From a bacterium (GTDB lineage: Bacteria; Planctomycetota; JADGBV01), in the NCBI GenBank assembly GCA_023261545.1, contig JAHFOS010000018.1, positions 1-41,181 of the forward strand: a DNA stretch of 41,181 nucleotides, in the 5' to 3' direction. How positions within the stretch are numbered: position 1 is the first letter of the stretch; the number at the start of each line of letters is the position of its first letter. The notes beneath the pieces are model-generated. The model saw only the letters and a list, made by a program, of their open reading frames with translations, was not told where the DNA came from and made no database searches. This document shows, in pieces, positions 1 to 7,092 of the stretch. The position numbers and the translations under genes were made by a program.

Positions 1-156
1 TTCAAGGTTCACCGCCGCCTCCCCGGCAGTCAGCGCTTTGGCGCGGGAACGGGCGTCGGCCTGGCCCTGGTCAAGAAAATCGTGGAGCGCCACGGAGGAA
101 GCATCTGGCATACCTCAGAGCCAGGGCAAGGCACGACATTCTTTTTTACTCTGTGA
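1..156 (+). CDS. Sensor histidine kinase, C-terminal fragment
   Basis: The window opens inside this gene, so only the last 51 residues are visible. They contain the end of a HATPase_c domain: the glycine-rich G2 box [20 protein letters not shown], followed by a segment ending [11 protein letters not shown], as in many two-component sensor kinases. The kinase would autophosphorylate on a histidine encoded upstream of the window and pass the phosphate to a receiver domain. The response regulator gene begins 10 bases after this stop, so it is the probable partner. Sensor domains and the HisKA helix lie outside the window, so the signal is unknown. Confidence 0.85.
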   Translation, partial: FKVHRRLPGSQRFGAGTGVGLALVKKIVERHGGSIWHTSEPGQGTTFFFTL

Positions 157-166
157 GGAAGACGCC

Positions 167-1387
167 ATGAAAGGCACCAAAATCTATGTCCTCGACGACG
201 AAAAAGATGTATTAGCCATCCACAGCATGCTTTTGGAAGGCCTGGGGTTCACCGTGCGCTGCGGCAACGCTTCAGAGCGCGCCGTGGAGGAAATCCTGGA
301 GTTTCGCCCCGACGTCGTCCTGATGGACGTGATGATGCCGGGCCCGAGCGGGTTCGAGATCCTGCGCCGCTTGCGCGCCCGGCCGGAGCTTGCGGGCCTT
401 GCCGTCGTCATGCTCACCTCCAAGGGCTACGAACACGATCGCCAGAAGGCCTACGATATCGGCGCGGACGCCTACATCTCCAAACCTCTCACGGAGTCCA
501 AGCTCAAAGAAGCCCTGGCCTCCCTGCGGGGGATGAAGATCACCTTCTGGGGCGTGCGCGGCACCCTGCCAGTGCCGGGAGCGCGCAGCCTGCGCTACGG
601 CGGCAACACTTCCTGCGTGACCCTGGCGCTGCCGCGCGAGCGCCTGTTCATCTTCGACGCCGGCACCGGGATCAAGGAGCTTTCCAACCAGCTCATGAAA
701 TCCGGCCGTCGCCGCTTGAAAGCCCACCTCTTCATCACCCATCCCCATTGGGACCACATCAATGCCTTTCCCTTTTTCGTGCCCCTCTATCTCCAGGGCA
801 ACCACATCATCGTCCATGGTCCGGCGCATGAAGACCTCGGCATCAAGGACATCATGGCCCACCAGATGGACGGGGTTTATTTTCCCGTGACCATCCGCGA
901 GTTCGCGGCCCACGTCGAGTATGCGGACCTCACCGAGGGCGCCCATGAAATAGACGGCATCACCGTGCGCACCAAGTGGCTCACCCACCCCGGCATGGCC
1001 CTCGGCTATCGCGTGGAGCACCAGGGGCGCTCCTTCTGCTATATCACCGATGACGAGCTCTACCCCGCCGACAGCGGCCAGGATTCGCGCTCTTTCAGAG
1101 CCGCGCTGGCGGATTTCGTGCGCGGCGCGGACGTGCTGATCCACGACACCACCTACCTTGACCACGAGTACAAGACCAAGATCCACTGGGGACACTCCTG
1201 CGTGAGCGAAGTGGTCAAACTGGCCCACGATGCCGAGGTCAAGACGCTCTACCTCTCCCACCATGATCCCGACCACGGCGACGACGACATTGACAAGAAA
1301 CTTGCGGCGGCCCGCGCTCTAAATGACACCCTCGGCTCCAAGGTGCGCGTGGAGGCCGCCGCGGAAGGCCAGGAAATCCTGCTTTAG
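167..1387 (+). CDS. Response regulator fused to a metallo-beta-lactamase-fold domain
   Basis: The protein has 406 residues. Residues 1-122 form a receiver domain, with acidic pair D10/D11, phosphoacceptor D54 in VVLMDVMMP, and K106 in SKPL. Residues 123-406 form a metallo-beta-lactamase-fold hydrolase starting KITFWGVRGTLPVPG, like the PhnP/RNase Z-like phosphodiesterase branch. Visible metal ligands are HPHWDH (192-197), H274, D327 in HDTTY and H365 in SHHDPDH. The ATG at 167 puts the receiver strand right after the initiator and follows a GAGGAAG ribosome site; the frame is open further upstream but overlaps the kinase gene. In this reading the output is enzymatic, perhaps cleavage of a phosphodiester or cyclic nucleotide, rather than DNA binding. 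The substrate cannot be read from sequence. It is probably co-transcribed with the kinase. Confidence 0.88.
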   Translation: MKGTKIYVLDDEKDVLAIHSMLLEGLGFTVRCGNASERAVEEILEFRPDVVLMDVMMPGPSGFEILRRLRARPELAGLAVVMLTSKGYEHDRQKAYDIGADAYISKPLTESKLKEALASLRGMKITFWGVRGTLPVPGARSLRYGGNTSCVTLALPRERLFIFDAGTGIKELSNQLMKSGRRRLKAHLFITHPHWDHINAFPFFVPLYLQGNHIIVHGPAHEDLGIKDIMAHQMDGVYFPVTIREFAAHVEYADLTEGAHEIDGITVRTKWLTHPGMALGYRVEHQGRSFCYITDDELYPADSGQDSRSFRAALADFVRGADVLIHDTTYLDHEYKTKIHWGHSCVSEVVKLAHDAEVKTLYLSHHDPDHGDDDIDKKLAAARALNDTLGSKVRVEAAAEGQEILL

Positions 1388-1557
1388 GTTTGGCGCTACG
1401 TGGGACGGAGGTGCACGCTGAGCCAGGCTAGGAATTCGGGATGAGTCCAGATTCAGGGCCGCTGGGCCTTGTTTCAGACAACCTTGAGCTAAAATTGCTA
1501 TTGTTCCGTTGACAAAATTTTTTATCGGCCATCCGCCGGTCAGCAAAGCCCGCCGTT

Positions 1558-1806
1558 GTGCACTACGCCGTTGAAATCACCGACGAAGCCAAGGCCACGC
1601 TCCGGGCGATGCCGCGGGAAGTCCGGCGCGCCATCGGGCACAAAATCTCTTTGCTGGAGGATAATATGAGCGGGGACGTCCAAAAACTCAGAGCCTCCCG
1701 CAACCAGTACCGCTTGCGCGTGGGCCATCACCGCGTGCTTTTTGAACTCGAAGGAGACAGGATCGTCGTCTATGCCGTGGGAGATCGCAAGGAGATTTAC
1801 CGATGA
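1558..1806 (+). CDS. RelE/ParE-family toxin of a type II toxin-antitoxin pair
   Basis: An 82-residue protein with the RelE/ParE layout: an N-terminal strand (HYAVEITDEAKATLRAMP), two helices, then strands containing NQYRLRVGHHRVLFEL and VVYAVGDRKEIYR. The pattern Y-R-x-R-V-G-x-x-R-V-x-F is the family hallmark. RelE members cut mRNA on the ribosome and ParE members poison gyrase; sequence alone does not decide between them. It starts at GTG 1558 and overlaps the next gene by ATGA at 1803-1806, so the two are translationally coupled. The toxin is upstream of the antitoxin, the reverse of the classical relBE order. A TTGACA-like hexamer lies at 1509-1514 but I see no well-spaced -10 box. Confidence 0.82.
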   Translation: MHYAVEITDEAKATLRAMPREVRRAIGHKISLLEDNMSGDVQKLRASRNQYRLRVGHHRVLFELEGDRIVVYAVGDRKEIYR

Positions 1807-2003
1807 GCACCGCCGTTTTGAACCGCAAATCGTCCCATAGTGTGGAGGACCAGATCCGCCGTGGCAAGGCCCTACTGCGCGAGTTGCACGATACCTTGGA
1901 AGATCTGGAAGACCGCCGCGAGTTGATTGCCGCCAAAAAGCGCAACGCGGGCAAACCCGGAACTCCCTGGAAACAAGCGGCCAAAGAACTGGGCATTGAT
2001 TGA
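1803..2003 (+). CDS. Small antitoxin partner of the RelE/ParE toxin
   Basis: A 66-residue, highly charged protein with a disordered N-terminus, a long central helix (RRGKALLRELHDTLEDLEDRR) and a C-terminal segment KPGTPWKQAAKELGID. It resembles the short helical antitoxins often encoded next to RelE-type toxins; I do not recognise the exact subfamily. It starts at ATG 1803 inside the toxin stop codon. By analogy it would bind and neutralise the toxin and repress the pair's promoter. A hairpin terminator follows directly after the stop, so the two genes form a self-contained two-gene unit. Confidence 0.7.
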   Translation: MSTAVLNRKSSHSVEDQIRRGKALLRELHDTLEDLEDRRELIAAKKRNAGKPGTPWKQAAKELGID

Positions 2004-2027
2004 AAAGCCGTCTGTAGCGGCTTTCTT
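2004..2027 (+). terminator. Rho-independent terminator after the toxin-antitoxin pair
   Basis: A perfect 7-bp stem, AAAGCCG at 2004-2010 and CGGCTTT at 2018-2024, flanks a 7-base loop and is followed by CTTG. The T-tract is short, so termination may be partial. It starts one base after the antitoxin stop codon. Confidence 0.6.
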
Positions 2028-2054
2028 GTCGGCTCTTATCGGCGGGATGCAGTC

Positions 2055-2201
2055 ATGGATTTTGATCCTTGGGATTCCGAAAATCGACAAGAGCAAGTGC
2101 TCGCGCCGGGCGCGGAGTTGATCGTCGATCCCGTGGGTCGGTTGCAGTCCTTACTCGATGCGCGTATCGGAGCCTTTGCCGAGCCGCAAAGGGGCGCATG
2201 A
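2055..2201 (+). CDS. Possible 48-residue protein of unknown function
   Basis: ATG at 2055 opens a 48-codon frame beginning MDFDPWDSENRQEQVL and ending AFAEPQRGA. Its composition is acidic and looks protein-like, with an amphipathic stretch LIVDPVGRLQSLLDARIGAF. I recognise no family. It sits alone between the toxin-antitoxin terminator and the TIM-barrel gene. It may be a real small gene, a remnant of a longer gene, or chance. There is no clear Shine-Dalgarno sequence. Confidence 0.25.
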   Translation: MDFDPWDSENRQEQVLAPGAELIVDPVGRLQSLLDARIGAFAEPQRGA

Positions 2202-2271
2202 CTCCGTGTCTTCGCGCAGGAAGGTGTGATCGTCCTTGGGATATTTCACTGAATCGGGGCGCGTCCTAAAT

Positions 2272-2313
2272 CCCCGCCTCCGGAGCTTGGACGGAGGCCC
2301 GGGGCGTTATAAA
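2272..2313 (+). promoter_or_regulatory. GC-rich hairpin and weak promoter-like boxes upstream of the TIM-barrel gene
   Basis: CCTCCG at 2277-2282 pairs with CGGAGG at 2292-2297, extended by CCCC at 2272-2275 and GGGG at 2301-2304. TATAAA at 2308-2313 looks like a -10 box; TTGGAC at 2287-2292 would be a poor -35 at a short 15-base spacing. The gene start at 2341 fits a transcript beginning near 2320. Evidence is weak. Confidence 0.25.
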
Positions 2314-2340
2314 ACGCACCCACCCCACGGAGTCCCAGCT

Positions 2341-3222
2341 TTGATCCGCAACACCAACGACGGCACGCGCAGCGAACCCTACTTGCGGACCGACATCAAC
2401 TACGGCAACGTGGCCAATCTGCCCGCTTATTCTTCCGGTCCCAAGGGCGATGCCCGGGCGCTGCACGAGGGCGTGAAGGCCGCGGGCTATGTTGGACTCC
2501 AGGGCGGCGATGCCGCGCTGTGCCGCGAATTCGGCCTCAAGGTCAGCGGCGGCGGGCGGGTCAACGCTCCCGCCGAAGCCGAGGAGCAGGCCCGCCATGG
2601 CCGCGAGCAGGGCTGGGATTGCCTCACCCTGCACGTGGGCTGGGGGCACGAAAGCGATCTCGAAATGGACCAGTTGGTCGGCGCCATCCTGGAGGCTTCG
2701 GCCAAGCACGACCTTCCCCTCTATATCGAGACGCATCGCGCCACCATCACCCAGGACACCTGGCGCACGGTGCAAATGGTGGGGCGGCATCCCGAGGTGC
2801 GTTTCAACGGCGATTTTTCGCACTGGTACACGGGGTTGGAGATGCGCTACGGCGATATCAACGCCAAGTTCGATTTCCTAAGCCCCGTTTTCGAGCGCAC
2901 GCGCTTCATGCACGGGCGCATCGGCAATCCCGGCTGCATCCAGGTGGGCATCGGCGCTGGCCACGGGCTTCCCTACGTGGACCACTTCCGCGAAATGTGG
3001 ACGCGCAGCTTCGCGGGGTTCCTGCGCTCGGCGCGCCCTGGAGATTATTTCTGCTTCGCGCCCGAGCTGCTGCATCCCCAGATCTACTACGCGCGCGTCT
3101 TCCCCGGCGCGGACGGCCAGGAGCGCGAGGAGAGCGACCGCTGGGCCCAGGCCCAGGTCCTCACCCGCATCGCCCGCGAATGCTTCGCGCAGGCGCAGCA
3201 GCGGCTGCGCGCGGGAAAATGA
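2341..3222 (+). CDS. Sugar phosphate isomerase/epimerase-like TIM-barrel protein
   Basis: A 293-residue protein of the xylose-isomerase-like TIM-barrel superfamily. Typical features are a GYVGLQGGD strand near residue 60, a central LTLHVGWG strand, LYIETHRATITQDTW (the E and H are candidate metal ligands), the RFNGDFSHW strand (D and H are further candidates), and FMHGRIGNPG. These acidic and histidine residues at strand ends match divalent-metal isomerases and epimerases of this fold. The substrate is unknown. I chose TTG at 2341 because ACGGAG at 2327-2332 gives a well-placed ribosome site; the frame is open further upstream to 2236 but that extension has no family character. A dispersed palindromic repeat separates it from argC. 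Confidence 0.75.
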   Translation: MIRNTNDGTRSEPYLRTDINYGNVANLPAYSSGPKGDARALHEGVKAAGYVGLQGGDAALCREFGLKVSGGGRVNAPAEAEEQARHGREQGWDCLTLHVGWGHESDLEMDQLVGAILEASAKHDLPLYIETHRATITQDTWRTVQMVGRHPEVRFNGDFSHWYTGLEMRYGDINAKFDFLSPVFERTRFMHGRIGNPGCIQVGIGAGHGLPYVDHFREMWTRSFAGFLRSARPGDYFCFAPELLHPQIYYARVFPGADGQEREESDRWAQAQVLTRIARECFAQAQQRLRAGK

Positions 3223-3290
3223 ACCGGCAAAAAGAAATGGCAAGCGTTCAGCCCATCATTCGCGCCTTCACATCACGGCATCAGCTACCA

Positions 3291-3397
3291 GGCACGTTCG
3301 TGCTGAGCTTGTCGAAGCACGAACGTGCCGTGACCTTCCGCCATTCTCCCCCTTCGACAGCGCTCAGGACAGGCTTCGACAAGCTCAGGGCGAACGG
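3291..3397. repeat. Palindromic dispersed repeat (TTCGACAAGCTCAG family)
   Basis: A perfect 13-bp inverted repeat, GGCACGTTCGTGC at 3291-3303 and its complement at 3317-3329, flanks a loop containing TGAGCTTGTCGAA. A second block at 3351-3397 carries TTCGACAGCGCTCAGGACAG and TTCGACAAGCTCAGGGCGAA. Translated on the minus strand this gives the peptide FALSLSKP..LSAVEG, which I recognise as a product of a repeat seen in many unrelated environmental bacterial genomes. No coding role is likely. Confidence 0.75.
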
Positions 3398-3442
3398 CGA
3401 GTGGCTCATCGACAGGGTTGGACGATTACAAAAAATGAACGC

Positions 3443-4513
3443 ATGACCGCGCGCGACAAAACCCCGGTGGTTATTTTCGGGGCGGGCGGCTACGGCGGCG
3501 TGGGGCTCGTCGAGAACCTGCTGCAGCATCCCTTCATCCGCCTCGCCGCCCTGGTGAGCCGCGAGGGCGCGGGCCGGCCCTACCACGAACTCTACCCGCA
3601 TCTCAAAGGTCGCACGGACCTGGTGGTGGAGGACGCCGAAGGTTTCGCTCCCGAGGGGCGGGGCCGTTTCGTCTTCTTCTCCACGCCCGACGGGGTAGGG
3701 CAGCAGCACGCGCGCCGCTTCCTCGACGCCGGCTACCGCATCATTGACTTCAGCGGCGACTTCCGCTTTCCCGACGGCGCGACCTACGCGCGTTATGCCA
3801 AGCGCCAAAAAGTCGCGGAGAAACACCACGCCGAGGATCTGCTGGCCCATGCCGTGTACGCCTGCCCTGAGCTGCACCGCAAGGAACTCAAGAAGGCCGA
3901 CATCGCTGGCAATCCCGGCTGCATGGCCATGGGCTGCCTGCTCGCCCTCGCCCCGGTGCTCAAGGCGCGCCTCGTGGAGCCGCGCTCCATCATCTGCGAC
4001 GTCAAGACCGGCATCAGCGGGGCCGGCAAGAAGCCGCAGCCGGCTTACCATTTCCCCGCCGCCCTTGAGAACAGCTACGCCTACAAGATAGGCCGGCACC
4101 AGCACGTCATCGAGCTGGAGCGCGAGCTCACGCGCCTGGCGGGAGCGGAGGTGACCCTCGACTTCACCCCCCACGTCATCCCCGCCAGCCGCGGCATCCT
4201 CAGCACCTGTTATGCGCGCCTCACGCATAAAGCTGAAAGCAAGGCCATCGAGAATGCCTACACGGGCTTCTGCCACCGCGAGCCCTTCGTGGACGTGGAA
4301 CTCTCCGGGCGCAATCTCGAACTCCACGAGGTGCGCGGCGGCAACGAATGCCGCATCGCGTTCCACGTCTCCGAGCGCACCGCGACGCTGGTGGTGGTCT
4401 CGGTGCTGGACAACCTGCAAAAAGGCCAGTCCGGCAACGCCGTCCAGGCCATGAATATCATGCTCGGTTTTCCCGAGACAGCCGGGCTCGACGCCGTCCC
4501 GCGCTTCCCCTGA
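3443..4513 (+). CDS. argC: N-acetyl-gamma-glutamyl-phosphate reductase
   Basis: A 356-residue cytoplasmic enzyme of arginine biosynthesis that reduces N-acetylglutamyl-5-phosphate to the semialdehyde with NADPH. The N-terminal dinucleotide fold starts VVIFGAGGYGGVGLVENLL (9-27). The catalytic cysteine is C160 in AGNPGCM, followed by the family loop VKTGISGAGKKP and a GRHQH segment (217-221) carrying the likely acid/base histidine. Length matches the family. LysY, which acts on LysW-bound substrates, is a homologous alternative, but no lysW-like gene lies nearby. The start is ATG 3443, just after the dispersed repeat; no strong ribosome site is visible. The stop overlaps the aminotransferase start as TGATG. 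No other arginine genes are in the window. Confidence 0.9.
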   Translation: MTARDKTPVVIFGAGGYGGVGLVENLLQHPFIRLAALVSREGAGRPYHELYPHLKGRTDLVVEDAEGFAPEGRGRFVFFSTPDGVGQQHARRFLDAGYRIIDFSGDFRFPDGATYARYAKRQKVAEKHHAEDLLAHAVYACPELHRKELKKADIAGNPGCMAMGCLLALAPVLKARLVEPRSIICDVKTGISGAGKKPQPAYHFPAALENSYAYKIGRHQHVIELERELTRLAGAEVTLDFTPHVIPASRGILSTCYARLTHKAESKAIENAYTGFCHREPFVDVELSGRNLELHEVRGGNECRIAFHVSERTATLVVVSVLDNLQKGQSGNAVQAMNIMLGFPETAGLDAVPRFP

Positions 4514-5628
4514 TGGCCTTCGAGGACAGGCTGGCCCAGCGCGTGCTGGGCCTCGACGTTTCGGGCATCCGCAAGGTTTTCGACCTCGGCCTCAAGCTCA
4601 AGGACCCCATCAATTTTTCCATCGGCCAGCCCGACTTCCGCGTGCCCGACCCCGTGAAGCAAGCGGCCCTACAGGCCATCCGCGAGGATCGCAACGGCTA
4701 CACCCCCACCCAGGGCCTGCCCGACCTGCTGGAGGCCGTGCGCGCGGACGCCACGGCGCGCGGGCTGCGCTTCGAGGACCTCATCATCACCAGCGGCGTT
4801 TCGGGCGGCCTGCTGCTGGCCTTCGGCGCGCTGCTCGATCCCGGCGACGAGGTCATCCTCCCCGACCCCTACTTCCTGATGTACAAGCAGCTCGCGCGCT
4901 TCCTCGGGGCCAAGGCCACCTATGTGAACACCTACCCGGATTTCCGCTGCACGGCGGAACGGCTCGAACCGCTCTTGCGCCGCGAGCCCAAGCTGGTGGT
5001 CATCAACGCCCCTGGCAACCCCACGGGCGTGGGGCTCGACGCGCGCCAGTGGAGCGACCTCGCCGACCTGCTGGCGCGCCATCCCCGCACGGCCGTGCTG
5101 AGCGACGAGATCTACCGCCTGTTCCATTACGACGGAGCCTACGTGAGCCTGGCCGGCCTCGCCGACAACGTCATCACCCTGGACGGCTTTTCCAAATCCC
5201 ACGCGGTCACCGGCTGGCGCGTGGGCTGGGCGCTCGGCCCCAAGGCGGTCCTTCAGCAGATGGCCAAGCTCCAGCAGTTCACCTTCGTCTGCGCGCCTTC
5301 TTTCGCCCAGCGCGCGAGCCTCGCGGCGCTCAAACATTCGATGGAGGCGGAACGGCAGAGCTACGCGCGCAAGCGCGACCTTATTTACAGCCTTCTGGAA
5401 GCGAAATACGAAGTGGAGCGCCCCCAGGGCACTTTCTACATCTTCCCAAAAGTACCTGAGCGCTACGCCAGCGCCCAGGCCTTCGTCGAGAAGGCCCTGG
5501 AGCACAACCTGCTCATCATTCCCGGCAGCGTGTTCTCCGAGCGCGACACCCATTACCGCATCTCTTTCGCCACCTCCGAGGAAAAGCTCCAGGCGGGGGC
5601 GTGCATCCTGAATGAGCTGGCGGAGTAG
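4513..5628 (+). CDS. Class I/II pyridoxal-phosphate aminotransferase
   Basis: A 371-residue fold-type I aminotransferase. Visible landmarks: substrate-pocket segment INFSIGQPDFRVPD (33-46), GYTPTQGLPDL, the PLP-contacting NAPGNPTG (165-172), SDEIY (197-201) with the pyridine-nitrogen aspartate D198, and Schiff-base lysine K228 in DGFSKSHAVTGWR. A C-terminal HYRISFA supplies the usual carboxylate-binding arginine. It resembles aspartate, alanine or aromatic aminotransferases (AspC/AlaA group) more than ArgD. The start ATG at 4513 shares one base with the argC stop, so the two are translationally coupled. The coupling suggests a role in amino-acid synthesis with ArgC, but the acceptor cannot be stated. 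Confidence 0.88.
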   Translation: MAFEDRLAQRVLGLDVSGIRKVFDLGLKLKDPINFSIGQPDFRVPDPVKQAALQAIREDRNGYTPTQGLPDLLEAVRADATARGLRFEDLIITSGVSGGLLLAFGALLDPGDEVILPDPYFLMYKQLARFLGAKATYVNTYPDFRCTAERLEPLLRREPKLVVINAPGNPTGVGLDARQWSDLADLLARHPRTAVLSDEIYRLFHYDGAYVSLAGLADNVITLDGFSKSHAVTGWRVGWALGPKAVLQQMAKLQQFTFVCAPSFAQRASLAALKHSMEAERQSYARKRDLIYSLLEAKYEVERPQGTFYIFPKVPERYASAQAFVEKALEHNLLIIPGSVFSERDTHYRISFATSEEKLQAGACILNELAE

Positions 5629-6373
5629 TCGGCTTCTCGCCGGCTGCCTGTTGCTCGCGTTTTTTCCCGCCGTTGGGGAAGTGCGCTTCATCGCCCGGCC
5701 CGAGGGCTGGGATCCAGCCGCCACCCTGACGCTTCGCCCCGCGGGCGGGAGCGAAAAACTCACGTTCTACTGGCCCGCCTCCAAGGGAGCCGTCCCCATC
5801 TACAGCGGCGGGCCTTTCTCCTATCCTCTACTGTTGGAGGGTTCGGGAAACGCCGTGTTGCTGGCGGTGCCCCCTGAAGAAGTCGTGCACCCGGACCCCG
5901 GCGTGCTCTTCGAAGGCTGGTTCCGCGCCGCCACGGTTCCCCTTTCCCGCCCGCGCGGCCCCCTGCCCGCGGAAAGCGCCTTCCTGCTGGCCCTGGCCTG
6001 CCTGGCCGGATTGGCGGTGGTGCGCCTGCCCGCGCGCTCGGGGATGCTCCTCAGCGCCGCCGGCATCGCGCTGTTGCTCGTGCTGCCGCCGCCGGCGGAA
6101 GAATTAGGGATCGAAGCCGGAGGTACTGCCGCCCTGCTCTCGATGCGCACGCACCCGGTCGAACTCGCCTGGATCGAAACTGCCGCGGGCCGGCTTTATT
6201 TCCTCCCCATGAAGGCCCTGCCAGAAACAAGCTCAGTCGAACAGCTCGAAGCCCCCGAGTGGATCCGGGCCGCCGCCGGCCTTCCCGACCGGCAAAAAAA
6301 AATATCCTGCCAACGCGGCCTCTGGCGGCGGCTGTATTTCGCCGAGGCGACGCCCAGGGCTGCCGTCCCTTAG
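5612..6373 (+). CDS. Predicted membrane or exported protein of unknown function
   Basis: A 253-residue protein that starts at ATG 5612, inside the last 17 bases of the aminotransferase gene. The N-terminus (SRLLAGCLLLAFFPAVGEV) looks like a signal peptide, and GEVRF would begin the mature part. A beta-rich region follows, then one or two hydrophobic segments (around residues 118-132 and 140-160, the second with LLVLPPPAEELG). I recognise no family. The stop codon TAG lies at the edge of a MITE-like repeat, so the native C-terminus may have been altered by its insertion. Tight overlap indicates co-transcription with argC and the aminotransferase. Confidence 0.55.
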   Translation: MSWRSSRLLAGCLLLAFFPAVGEVRFIARPEGWDPAATLTLRPAGGSEKLTFYWPASKGAVPIYSGGPFSYPLLLEGSGNAVLLAVPPEEVVHPDPGVLFEGWFRAATVPLSRPRGPLPAESAFLLALACLAGLAVVRLPARSGMLLSAAGIALLLVLPPPAEELGIEAGGTAALLSMRTHPVELAWIETAAGRLYFLPMKALPETSSVEQLEAPEWIRAAAGLPDRQKKISCQRGLWRRLYFAEATPRAAVP

Positions 6374-6557
6374 AGCCCGTTTAAAAAGTATGAACTTACT
6401 CACCACAGAGACACAGAGGACACTGAGAATATGCGGAGGCGAAAATAGCGATTTTAAGTATTTCTTCATTTATCTCTGTGCTCTCTGTGTCTCTGTGGTA
6501 AGACATTGTTTATAAAATATTAAAAAGCGACATGAAAGACACATTTTAAACAGGCTC
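6373..6557. repeat. MITE-like element with terminal and internal inverted repeats
   Basis: A roughly 185-bp non-coding element. Its ends are near-perfect inverted repeats: GAGCCCGTTTAAA at 6373-6385 and TTTAAACAGGCTC at 6545-6557, 12 of 13 matching. Inside, an imperfect inverted pair built on CACCACAGAGACACAGAG lies at 6401-6428 and 6473-6500. The interior is AT-richer than the flanking genes and has no coding frame. The first base overlaps the stop codon of the preceding gene. I see no certain target-site duplication. It fills most of the gap between two genes. Confidence 0.7.
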
Positions 6558-6584
6558 TTGGAATTGTTTTTTTAGGCCATCAAA

Positions 6585-7019
6585 ATGTCCAACCCCCTGA
6601 CCTCCTGGTATATCTGGGCCATCCTGTCGGCGGTGTTCGCCGCACTCACGGCTGTTTTTGCGAAGGCGGGCGTCGAGAACATCCACTCCGACTTCGCGAC
6701 CTTTCTCAGGACCATCGTCGTCATCGTGGCTCTGGGCGTCCTCCTGATCGCCACCGGAAAATTCCAACCCCTGCAATCTGTGTCGCGCAAAAGCCTGATT
6801 TTCCTGACGCTTTCCGGCCTGGCGACGGGGGCCTCATGGCTGTGCTACTTTCGCGCCCTAAAGCTGGGCGATGCTGCGCGCGTCGCGCCGGTGGACAAGC
6901 TCAGCGTCGTCCTGGTGGCCGTTTTCAGCGTGCTGTTCCTGGGCGAGAAATTATCCGCCAGCAACTGGGGCGGGGTCGTGCTCATCGCCGCGGGCGTGCT
7001 GCTGGTGGCTTTCAAGTGA
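6585..7019 (+). CDS. Half-size EamA/DMT-family membrane transporter
   Basis: A 144-residue integral membrane protein with about five hydrophobic helices: WYIWAILSAVFAALTAVFAK, TIVVIVALGVLLIA, LIFLTLSGLATGASWLCYF, VLVAVFSVLFLGE and GGVVLIAAGVLLVAF. The segment WLCYFRALKLGDAARVAPVDKLSVV is characteristic of the EamA domain of drug/metabolite transporters. It has one EamA domain where full-size members have two, so it probably works as a dimer. Substrate unknown. It starts at ATG 6585 just after the MITE-like element, which may therefore lie in its promoter region. Confidence 0.85.
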   Translation: MSNPLTSWYIWAILSAVFAALTAVFAKAGVENIHSDFATFLRTIVVIVALGVLLIATGKFQPLQSVSRKSLIFLTLSGLATGASWLCYFRALKLGDAARVAPVDKLSVVLVAVFSVLFLGEKLSASNWGGVVLIAAGVLLVAFK

Positions 7020-7092
7020 GGGGATCGTCGAGGTCGGGGATGACTGATCCGATGGCGTAGCTATACTGCGGTCCCCCAAATTTCACAGCGTC

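Noticed and set aside
1388-1557. Strong promoter for the toxin-antitoxin pair at TTGACA (1509-1514)
   Set aside because: No acceptable -10 box occurs at 15-19 bases downstream.
3443-5628. argC and the aminotransferase as part of a LysW-type lysine pathway
   Set aside because: No LysW, LysX or LysZ-like gene is next to them, so ArgC remains the simpler call.
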